A DNA stretch of 26,989 nucleotides from DASPTR01 sp041481365 (GTDB lineage: Archaea > Thermoproteota > Bathyarchaeia > Bathyarchaeales > Bathycorpusculaceae): assembly GCA_041481365.1 (NCBI GenBank), contig JBGPBS010000015.1:1-26989 (forward strand). Reading direction: 5' to 3'. This document shows, in pieces, positions 8,226-15,092 of this stretch. A program made the position numbers and the translations under genes. Within the stretch, counting starts at the first letter, position 1. Every line of letters starts with the position of its first letter. The notes under the pieces are model-generated. The model saw nothing but the letters and a program-made list of their open reading frames with translations. It ran no database searches and was not told where the DNA came from.

Positions 8226-9680
8226 TCACCTGTTCGATGATGCCAGGTATTTTTCAATCGAGGTCGCCGCCCGTTCTCCTGCGCAGATTGCTTCAATAAT
8301 CGTCGCGGGTCCTGTAACAGCGTCTCCTCCTGCGAACACGCCTTTCATGCTCGTTTCCATCGTGATCGGATCGGTCCAGACGGTGCCATCATCGCTTAAC
8401 TCCACTTCTTTGGGGAGAAACTCCACATCAGGGGCCTCGCCGATTGCAAGGATCACCATATCTGCTTCACGCTTGAAGTCTGAACCCTCTATTGGAACTG
8501 CCTTTCTTCTTCCACTCTCGTCGAGTTCCCCGAGTTCCATCCGGATGCATTCGACAGCACATGCTTTTCCGTCCTGTCCAACGATTTTTCTTGGTGAAAC
8601 AAGAAATTCGATCTCGACCCCTTCGGTTTCTGCCTCTTTGACCTCCCAAGGAATTGCAGGCATTTCTTCCCTTGATCGGCGATAAAGAATAGTGACGTCT
8701 TTCGCTCCCATTCCCAGAGCCTTTCTGGCTGCCAGGGCTGTTCTGGCAGCGTCAACCGCCACGTTTCCGCCTCCGATGACGACGACATTCTTGCCGATGT
8801 TCACGTTCTCTCCTGAATTGACGCGCCAAAGAAAATCTAGGGCGTGAATTACTCCGCCTAAATCCGCACCTTCAACCTGCAATTTTTGGGCTTTATGAGC
8901 TCCCACGCCGACGAAAACTGCCCCGTAGCCTTCTCTCCATAAGGCGTTAAAGTTCAGATCTTGCCCAATGGTTTGACCCGTCTTTATTTCTACGCCAAGA
9001 TCCTTGATCGATTGGATTTCCTTTTCCAGAAAGTGCCTCGGCAAACGAAAAGTCGGTATACACTTTCTCAACATGCCGCCGGCTTCTGGAAGTGACTCGT
9101 AGATCGTTACGCCGAATCCTTTTCGACTCAGCTCATATGCAACCGTGAGTCCAGCCGGACCGGAACCGATGACCGCGATTCTTTCTTCACGGACTTCTTT
9201 TGCCCTTTTCGCTTTTTCGTTCTTCAGATGCTCCTCGTAAAGCTGCTCAATCTTCTCCAGGACTTTCTCCTGCTCGAGACCAGCTCGCTCTGGGTGAAAA
9301 CAGGCAAGAGTTGTTGTGAGCGGGAGAGGGATGTTCTCGGCTATTTTCCTGAAAGCCTTTTCCGAAGAAGAAGTGAACCCACGCTCGAGGGCGATTTTCC
9401 GCATGGATAGGAAGACTTCGGGCAACTTTATGGCTTGATTACAACGTTTGTAACAGCGGTAGCACCATGCGCAGAGCCAAAGCTCATCTGAAGAAAGTGC
9501 ATGATCCGGATCTGAAAGAATGCTTTGCAGGAGGCTTCTCGGATTGTAATTTCCAGCCAATATTTCGGCCATTGGGCAGCTGCCAGTGCAGATGCCGCAC
9601 TCGTAGCAGTATTTGAGTTTCTCAACGTCCAAGAGCCGTTCCAGAGCCTCCTTGGAAACGATGGTCGTTGAGGTTGACAA
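8226..9680 (-). CDS. HdrC-like/GltD-like fusion: FeS-FAD NAD(P) oxidoreductase
   Basis: First gene of the operon, 484 residues. The N-terminal part (about 1-110) is HdrC-like, with CYECGICTGSCP (C25, C28, C31, C35) and CAWCYRCYKRCN (C70, C73, C76, C80) for two [4Fe-4S] clusters. The rest is a GltD/NfnB-type reductase: FAD site AVIGSGPAGLTVAYELSRKG (about 169-188), NAD(P) site VVIGGGNVAVDAARTA (about 300-315), YRRSREEMPA (333-342) and a second FAD contact GVFAGGDAVTGPATIIEA near the C-terminus. It probably moves electrons between NAD(P)H and HdrA-MvhD. The start is TTG 9680, with GGAAGG upstream; the next in-frame ATG lies inside the first cluster region. No GltB or HdrB is present. Confidence 0.9.
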   Translation of the reverse strand: MSTSTTIVSKEALERLLDVEKLKYCYECGICTGSCPMAEILAGNYNPRSLLQSILSDPDHALSSDELWLCAWCYRCYKRCNQAIKLPEVFLSMRKIALERGFTSSSEKAFRKIAENIPLPLTTTLACFHPERAGLEQEKVLEKIEQLYEEHLKNEKAKRAKEVREERIAVIGSGPAGLTVAYELSRKGFGVTIYESLPEAGGMLRKCIPTFRLPRHFLEKEIQSIKDLGVEIKTGQTIGQDLNFNALWREGYGAVFVGVGAHKAQKLQVEGADLGGVIHALDFLWRVNSGENVNIGKNVVVIGGGNVAVDAARTALAARKALGMGAKDVTILYRRSREEMPAIPWEVKEAETEGVEIEFLVSPRKIVGQDGKACAVECIRMELGELDESGRRKAVPIEGSDFKREADMVILAIGEAPDVEFLPKEVELSDDGTVWTDPITMETSMKGVFAGGDAVTGPATIIEAICAGERAATSIEKYLASSNR

Positions 9681-9831
9681 TGCTTTGAACCTTCCTTAAT
9701 ACTGGGGGAGACCCGAATATAAGAGTTTACAAACGTAAAGGTTCTGCCGCAAAGTCCAAAGTTGATATAGAGAAAAGCTTCTTTTTATAAGATCCCAACA
9801 CAAATACAACAGAGAGCAGGGTGATGCTGAT
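9681..9831. promoter_or_regulatory. Divergent promoter region between the Kor-Hdr and Pxp operons
   Basis: The 151-base gap holds a minus-strand TATA-like box (CTTATATT, complement of about 9716-9723), giving a leader near 14 bases for the TTG at 9680. A plus-strand box, CTTTTTATAA (9781-9790), is followed by the Shine-Dalgarno GGTGAT (9820-9825) and the ATG at 9832. The two operons are thus fired back to back, which would allow shared control. Confidence 0.55.
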
Positions 9832-10863
9832 ATGAGAAAAGTCAGAATAGTGTTATACGGAGTGGGCGCCGTCGGTGCCCTCATAGCCAAATCTCTGCTG
9901 GAGAAGGAAGGAGTGGAAATCGTTGGAGCAATCGACACTGCTGAAGACAAGGTCGGCAAGGATCTCGGCGAAGTGTTGAGCCTACAGAGAAGGCTTGGCA
10001 TCACAGTCAGAAACGATCCAGACATGCTACTCAAGCAGACAAAACCAGACATAGCCGTCCATGCAACCTCGTCCTTTCTCAAGGAGACTTACGTGCAGTT
10101 GGCAACCATAGTGAAGAACGGCGTGAACGTTGTCTCAACATGCGAGGAACTATCGTATCCATACTCTGCAGACTCGAAGCTTGCAGTGGATCTTGATCTG
10201 CTTGCAAAGAAGAATGATGCCACAGTTTTGGGCACTGGCATAAATCCTGGTTTTCTGATGGACACACTTGTGATCGCACTTACGGCTCCCTGCCAGAGCA
10301 TAGAGAAAATCGAAGCAACGAGGGTGATGAACGCGGCGACCAGACGTGTGCCTTTCCAGAAAAAGATAGGAGCAGGCCTGACACTTGAAGAGTTCAGAGA
10401 GAAAATCGAACACAAACACATCACCGGCCACGTGGGACTTGAACAGTCCATCAGAATGATCGCTGATGCCCTAGCGTGGAGACTCGACAAGATAATAATC
10501 GAACCTGTTGAGCCAGTTGTAGCCAAGAAAGCCGCTGAAAGCAAAGACATAAAGGTCAAAGCCGGAAATGCGGCGGGACTTAGACAGAAAGCAAAGGGGA
10601 TGATGAACGGGAAGGAAATCATAGTCTTAGATTTCCAAGCTTACATAGGAGCCGAAAGGGAATTTGACGCAATAACAATCAAAGGCGTTCCCAACGTTTG
10701 CCAGAAGATCGAACCATGCGTTCACGGTGACATAGGCACGATAGCAATGGTGGTCAACTCAATCCCAAAGATCATCAATGCCAAGGCTGGTTTATTGACC
10801 ATGAAGGATTTGCCAGTTCCCTCCGCCGCGACGGAAGACATGAGAAAATACGTGACATTCTAA
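9832..10863 (+). CDS. DHDPR-like / 2,4-diaminopentanoate dehydrogenase-like oxidoreductase
   Basis: NAD(P)-dependent dehydrogenase with a dihydrodipicolinate-reductase-type Rossmann domain: VLYGVGAVGALIAKSLLEKE at about 8-27, then GAIDTAEDKVGKDLGEV. The middle part (LGTGINPGFLMDTLVIAL, TRVMNAATRRVPFQKKIGAG) and C-terminal part (343 residues in total) resemble the diaminopentanoate dehydrogenase group rather than DapB, which is near 250-270 residues. The natural substrate is unknown. It is the first gene of an apparent operon, 22 bases upstream of PxpA, so an amino-acid or lactam catabolic role is plausible. The start ATG 9832 has a clear ribosome binding site and promoter. Confidence 0.8.
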   Translation: MRKVRIVLYGVGAVGALIAKSLLEKEGVEIVGAIDTAEDKVGKDLGEVLSLQRRLGITVRNDPDMLLKQTKPDIAVHATSSFLKETYVQLATIVKNGVNVVSTCEELSYPYSADSKLAVDLDLLAKKNDATVLGTGINPGFLMDTLVIALTAPCQSIEKIEATRVMNAATRRVPFQKKIGAGLTLEEFREKIEHKHITGHVGLEQSIRMIADALAWRLDKIIIEPVEPVVAKKAAESKDIKVKAGNAAGLRQKAKGMMNGKEIIVLDFQAYIGAEREFDAITIKGVPNVCQKIEPCVHGDIGTIAMVVNSIPKIINAKAGLLTMKDLPVPSAATEDMRKYVTF

Positions 10864-10885
10864 CGTCTCTGTCAGCAAGGAGACC

Positions 10886-11662
10886 ATGTTGAAGTTGAAG
10901 ATCGACATTAACTGCGATCTGGGCGAGAGTTTCGGAGTATTCAAGATTGGAAACGACGCCAAAGTGATGCCCCACATAACATCAGCGAACATCGCATGTG
11001 GATTTCACGCTGGAGACCCGACGACGATAGCGCAGACGGTCAGGCTGGCCAAGAAGCACAATGTTGCAGTTGGCGCACACCCAGGCCTTCCTGACCTTGC
11101 CGGTTTCGGAAGAAGAGAAATGCGACTTAACCCCGAAGAAGCGGAAAACTACACGTTATACCAGATCAGCGCAGTGTACGGGTTTGCGAAAGCTGAAGAC
11201 CTAAACCTTCAACATGTGAAGCCCCATGGAGCATTATACAACATGGCAGCTGAAGACGAGACCCTTTCCAGCGCGATAGTGAAGGCCATCCGGAAACTGG
11301 ACAACAAACTGATAGTTTTTGCTCCTCCCAATTCAGCGTTGGCCAAGGTCGCCTCAAAAGCCAAATTGCAGGTAGCTCTGGAATTCTTCGCAGACAGAGC
11401 CTACAACCCAGATGGAAGCCTCGTCTCAAGAAGGAAAAAATGCGCAATCATCCAAGATGCCAGTAAGGTCGTGCAAAGGGCAGTTGCCGTCGTGAAGGAA
11501 GGAATTGTTGAGTCTGTTGACGGCAAGGTGCTAAACCTAGGAAAAGTTCACACGATATGCGTACACGGCGACACTCCAAGCGCAACGAAGCTGACCGAGG
11601 CATTGAGGAAAGGGTTGACCAGGGAAGGAGTCAGTGTCGAGCCCATAGGTAGTTTCATTTAG
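10886..11662 (+). CDS. pxpA: 5-oxoprolinase subunit PxpA (LamB/YcsF family)
   Basis: Subunit A of the ATP-dependent 5-oxoprolinase PxpABC, which opens 5-oxoproline (pyroglutamate) to glutamate. The 258-residue protein shows the family pattern throughout: IDINCDLGESFGVFKIG, ITSANIACGFHAGDPTTIAQ, VGAHPGLPDLAGFGRREM, HVKPHGALYNMAA, EFFADRAYNPDGSLVSR and ICVHGDTPSA. The Shine-Dalgarno AGGAGA ends three bases before ATG 10886 and six before TTG 10889, so the TTG may be the real start. It is followed immediately by the PxpB and PxpC genes in the usual set. Confidence 0.95.
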   Translation: MLKLKIDINCDLGESFGVFKIGNDAKVMPHITSANIACGFHAGDPTTIAQTVRLAKKHNVAVGAHPGLPDLAGFGRREMRLNPEEAENYTLYQISAVYGFAKAEDLNLQHVKPHGALYNMAAEDETLSSAIVKAIRKLDNKLIVFAPPNSALAKVASKAKLQVALEFFADRAYNPDGSLVSRRKKCAIIQDASKVVQRAVAVVKEGIVESVDGKVLNLGKVHTICVHGDTPSATKLTEALRKGLTREGVSVEPIGSFI

Positions 11663-11681
11663 TCGATCCTTGGCTTTGGTT

Positions 11682-12383
11682 ATGAAGATCGGTCTGTATG
11701 CTTTTGCTCGATTCTTTCCTTTCGGTGACACGGCACTACTAGTCGAGTTTGGCGATGCAATAAGCTTGGAGGCAAACCAAAAAGTCATCAACTTGAATGA
11801 TGTAATCTTGAAAGCTGAGATCAAGGGGGTCGAAGAACTTGTGCCCACCTATCGGTCGCTGCTGATTCGCTATGATCTTTTGAAGACAAGCTATGAGCAG
11901 CTTGTTTTTCGCATTAAGGACCTCGAGAAAACGTCAGAGGATTCTGCGAAAAGAGTGAAGGGCAGGAAGATCGTTGTTCCAGTTGTTTATGGTGGAGAGT
12001 ATGGACCAGATCTTAGCCATGTGGCGCGGGTTCACGGATTGACTGAAGAACAGGTCATCAGGCTGCATTCTGGAAAGGAGTACAGGGTATACATGATCGG
12101 ATTTGTGGCTGGTTTCCCGTATCTGGGGGAAGTGGCAGATGAGATCGAGACGCCGCGTCTTGAGACGCCGAGGCTGAAGGTTCCAGCAGGCTCGGTGGGC
12201 ATCGCGGAAAAACAGACGGGCATATATCCACGCGAGGCTCCAGGCGGATGGCGAATAGTCGGCAGGACTCATCTCAGGCTTTTTGATATTCAGCTGGAAC
12301 CTCCAGCGCTTTTGAGACCTGGTGACACGGTGAAGTTTGACCCGATCTCTGAAGACGAGTTTAAGGCGCGCCTGGAAAGGTGA
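11682..12383 (+). CDS. pxpB: 5-oxoprolinase subunit PxpB (KipI-like)
   Basis: Subunit B of 5-oxoprolinase, related to KipI and allophanate hydrolase subunit 1. Visible family segments are FFPFGDTALLVEFGDAIS near the N-terminus, VYGGEYGPDLSHVARVHGL, YMIGFVAGFPYLGEV and the VPAGSVGIAEKQTGIYP/APGGWRIVGRT stretch in the cyclophilin-like C-terminal domain. Starts at TTG 11670, TTG 11676 or ATG 11682 are all in frame. None has a clear ribosome binding site, so the ATG is taken, which gives 233 residues and the normal N-terminus. The PxpC gene begins four bases after the stop, so the two proteins are probably made together. Confidence 0.94.
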   Translation: MKIGLYAFARFFPFGDTALLVEFGDAISLEANQKVINLNDVILKAEIKGVEELVPTYRSLLIRYDLLKTSYEQLVFRIKDLEKTSEDSAKRVKGRKIVVPVVYGGEYGPDLSHVARVHGLTEEQVIRLHSGKEYRVYMIGFVAGFPYLGEVADEIETPRLETPRLKVPAGSVGIAEKQTGIYPREAPGGWRIVGRTHLRLFDIQLEPPALLRPGDTVKFDPISEDEFKARLER

Positions 12384-12387
12384 GAGG

Positions 12388-13341
12388 TTGACAGGGGTTC
12401 TCCTCGTTCTCAAGCCTGGATTATTCACTACGATTCAAGATTTCGGAAGGTTCAGCTGTCTCAGATATGGCGTGCCGACCTCTGGAGCGATGGATCAGTT
12501 TTCGCTTGTGGCGGCAAACGCTCTAGTTGGGAACAAGCCTGATGACGCTTGTATTGAAATGACGCTTATCGGTCCTGAACTGCGAGCCTTAAGTGAAGCG
12601 CAGATCGCCATAGCCGGTGCGGAGTGTTCTCCGAGAATCAATGAAGAGAGTGTTCCGATGTGGCGGACCTTGAAGGCTGACAAGGGCGATGTTGTGTCTT
12701 TCGGAAGTATGCAGAATGGGTGTCGAGCCTATCTTTCGGTGAGAGGCGGCATCAACGTACCGTTGGTTCTGGGAAGCAGGTCCACGTACGCTCGTGGCGG
12801 GTTCGGCGGATTAGACGGTAGGCCGCTAAGAAATGGTGATACGGTCGAGAGTTTCTATGCTTTGCCACTTAGCATCGAGATTTCCATGCCGCAAGAACTT
12901 GTGCCCGAGTTCGCGGGCGAAGTTGAGGCGCGCGTGGTTCTGGGTCCTCAGTCAGACATGTTCACAGAAGCAGGGGTTGGCACGTTCTTTTCAAGTTTGT
13001 TCAAAGTTACTTTTGAAGCTGATCGTATGGGCTATCGGCTTGATGGCCCGCAGATTGAGCACAAAGGAAGGGCAGACATAGTCTCTGATGCTCTGCTGCC
13101 TGGCGCCGTTCAGGTTCCCAAGAACGGCAAGCCTATTTTATTGATGCGGGATGCTCAGACGACTGGTGGGTATCCGAAGATAGCTGTTGTGATTAGTCCT
13201 GATCTCTCCGTGCTCGGTCAGGCTAAGCCTGGCTGTTCAATCAGGTTTTCTAGAGTGCCGCTGAGTGAGGCTCAGGAGAGTTCGAGAGAATTCTTCAAGC
13301 TTCTTAATAGTTTAAGTAGTATGCTAGCAGAGAATCACTAG
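12388..13341 (+). CDS. pxpC: 5-oxoprolinase subunit PxpC (KipA-like)
   Basis: Subunit C of 5-oxoprolinase, related to KipA and allophanate hydrolase subunit 2. The N-terminus has KPGLFTTIQDFGRFSCLRYG and VPTSGAMDQFSLVAANALVG. Later come GCRAYLSVRGGINVPLVLGS, ADRMGYRLDGP and the C-terminal LLMRDAQTTGGYPKIAVV, all typical. An upstream ATG at 12337 would put about 47 bases inside pxpB; TTG 12388, right after the pxpB stop and preceded by GGTGA, is the better start (317 residues). The complete pxpABC set argues for a working enzyme. Confidence 0.94.
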   Translation: MTGVLLVLKPGLFTTIQDFGRFSCLRYGVPTSGAMDQFSLVAANALVGNKPDDACIEMTLIGPELRALSEAQIAIAGAECSPRINEESVPMWRTLKADKGDVVSFGSMQNGCRAYLSVRGGINVPLVLGSRSTYARGGFGGLDGRPLRNGDTVESFYALPLSIEISMPQELVPEFAGEVEARVVLGPQSDMFTEAGVGTFFSSLFKVTFEADRMGYRLDGPQIEHKGRADIVSDALLPGAVQVPKNGKPILLMRDAQTTGGYPKIAVVISPDLSVLGQAKPGCSIRFSRVPLSEAQESSREFFKLLNSLSSMLAENH

Positions 13342-13373
13342 TCCATTGAAAATCTGTGTTGTGAGCGGTTGTT

Positions 13374-13829
13374 ATGGTGGCCGATGCAGGAGTTCATGAA
13401 AAGGGGACCTTTTCGCTCGTTGATGGTTTGAAGGGTGCAAAGAAGAAGAAGGGTTTTGGGAGGGCGGGAGCGGTCGCCGTTTTCATAGGTGTAGTTCGTG
13501 GAGAAGCTCCAGGAGGGGGAAAGGTTCAGAAGTTGACGTTGGAAGCGTACGAAGAGAAGGCGAATGAGATCTTGACGAGGATTTGTGAAGATCTGCTGAA
13601 GAAACCTGGGATAGTTGATGTTCAGATTCATCATTTGCTCGGCGAGTTTGATGTTGGTGAGGATCTTGTTTACGTCTTAGTCGCCGGTTCTCATCGTGGA
13701 GACGTTTTTCCAGTTTTGGAGGAGGCTGTCGAGAGATACAAAAAGGAGGCTCCGATCTTCAAGAAGGAACTGGTCATCACTGACAAGGGCAAAAAAAACA
13801 GTGGGGTTTCAGTGGGAGCTGATCCCTAG
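13374..13829 (+). CDS. moaE: Molybdopterin synthase catalytic subunit MoaE
   Basis: Large subunit of molybdopterin synthase, which uses thiocarboxylated MoaD to convert cyclic pyranopterin monophosphate to molybdopterin. Family features are AVAVFIGVVRGEAPGGGKVQ (about 34-53), LTLEAYEEKANEI, the HR pair at 107-108 and the catalytic lysine region ERYKKEAPIFKKE, where K123 and K130 line up with the two active-site lysines of the E. coli enzyme. The first 30 residues are basic and may be a lineage extension. The gene starts 32 bases after pxpC, so it may be co-transcribed with the Pxp genes, though no functional link is known. No MoaD gene is seen in the window. Confidence 0.93.
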   Translation: MVADAGVHEKGTFSLVDGLKGAKKKKGFGRAGAVAVFIGVVRGEAPGGGKVQKLTLEAYEEKANEILTRICEDLLKKPGIVDVQIHHLLGEFDVGEDLVYVLVAGSHRGDVFPVLEEAVERYKKEAPIFKKELVITDKGKKNSGVSVGADP

Positions 13830-13988
13830 ATTCCTGTTTCTGGTTTCGGCGCATGCCACACGATGTTTGACCATGACCCGGGACTTGTTTAGGCCCACTT
13901 TAGCAAACGTTGGTTCACATACGTTCTAGATCAATTCTTTCACAAGGTTCAAATAAGAAACGCCCCAGTGTTTGAAGGCGGGAAGCTT

Positions 13989-15077
13989 ATGTCACAGCTA
14001 GGGTTCGTGAGAAGTGTTGTTAGGACATGTCTTCGGATAGGGAAAAATGACAGAGTATCGATATTTGTGTGGCGGCATATGCTTGACTTAGCTGAAGCGT
14101 TTGCTCTTGAGTGCAGAAGAGCTGGGGCGAAGACTCTTATAGAGGTCGGGACCGATGAACTCTATTATCATACTGTGCTGGATCTGCCTTTGGAGTACCT
14201 GAGAGAGACGGATCCTTTTGGTCTCGCTTTGTTGGACGTAACCACTGCTAACATTTTTATACATGGCCCAGAAGATCCCGAAAAATTGAAGCTGATCACA
14301 CCAGAAAGAATGGGCGCGATGGTTGAGGCTGACTCGCCATACTATGACAAACTGTTGGAAAAGAAGATTCGTTCTGTACAAATAACTCTGGGGTACGTCA
14401 CACGACAAAGAGCCAGAACCTATGGTCTCAACTATGATGAATGGAAAGAAAACATCCATGCTGCTATGGACGTCAAATATGAGGCTATGCGAGATTTGGG
14501 AAAAGGAATTGGAGACATGCTGGAAAAAGCGGCCCAAGTCCATATCACGACAGCCAAAGGGACAGACTTGACGTTCGAGTTGGAAGGTCGAGAGGCACGC
14601 ATTTATGATGGTGTAATTGATGATGAGGACATCGAGAAGGGCGCTGTTTTTGCAGCTTTGCCGGCTGGCTACGTCGCCATTGCGCCGAAGGAAAGAAGTG
14701 TCGAGGGGACATATGTCTCTGATGTCCCAGAGGCTGATGCGGGTCTGCTAGTTCGGGATGTCACGTTGAACTTCAAGAATGGAAGGCTTACGTCTTTCTG
14801 TGGGGGGAAGAATATAGAAGGAGTGAAAGCAATTTGGGAAAGAGCGAGAGGAGACAAAGATCAATTGGGATCCTTGATGATAGGCTTGAATCCAAAAGCG
14901 AGAAAAGGTTTCCTTTATAATCCGATAGTACTCGGAACAGTCACACTAAGTGTGGGTGACAACAGAGACCTAGGCGGGAAAACTGACAGTGATTTTGGAT
15001 TCCATTGCACCGTGACAGAACCCACCGTTGAGCTAGACGGAAAACCCTTTATCAAGAAAGGCAAGTTTGCTTTCTGA
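13989..15077 (+). CDS. M29 aminopeptidase-like protein with altered metal site
   Basis: Protein of the thermophilic aminopeptidase (M29, AmpS/AmpT) superfamily, about 362 residues. An N-terminal domain ends near GTDLTFELEGREARIYDG, followed by ALPAGYVAIAPKE and a C-terminal GLNPKARKG...ILGTVT-like...GDNRDLGGK...EPTVELDGKP arrangement typical of the archaeal branch. Several positions that carry metal ligands in active enzymes differ: Tyr in LPAGY where the family has Glu, SLMIG where it has a Glu-containing ELGIG, and HCT where HxD is expected. It may be inactive or use another chemistry. GTG 13968 is an alternative start; ATG 13989 is preferred because the TATA-like TTCAAATAAG at about 13947-13956 would place transcription start near it. 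Confidence 0.8.
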   Translation: MSQLGFVRSVVRTCLRIGKNDRVSIFVWRHMLDLAEAFALECRRAGAKTLIEVGTDELYYHTVLDLPLEYLRETDPFGLALLDVTTANIFIHGPEDPEKLKLITPERMGAMVEADSPYYDKLLEKKIRSVQITLGYVTRQRARTYGLNYDEWKENIHAAMDVKYEAMRDLGKGIGDMLEKAAQVHITTAKGTDLTFELEGREARIYDGVIDDEDIEKGAVFAALPAGYVAIAPKERSVEGTYVSDVPEADAGLLVRDVTLNFKNGRLTSFCGGKNIEGVKAIWERARGDKDQLGSLMIGLNPKARKGFLYNPIVLGTVTLSVGDNRDLGGKTDSDFGFHCTVTEPTVELDGKPFIKKGKFAF

Positions 15078-15092
15078 TTCTAGCCCCTGCAT

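Noticed and set aside
8222..8296. N-terminal 25-codon extension of HdrA
   Set aside because: It overlaps the upstream gene end; ATG 8221 follows that stop by four bases and has a GGTGA site.
12337..12387. Upstream ATG start for pxpC
   Set aside because: It would overlap pxpB by about 47 bases; TTG 12388 matches the family N-terminus and has a ribosome binding site.
13940..13960. A tRNA T-loop (GGTTCAAATA)
   Set aside because: No acceptor stem or anticodon arm around it; it fits better as a TATA-like element before the M29-like gene.
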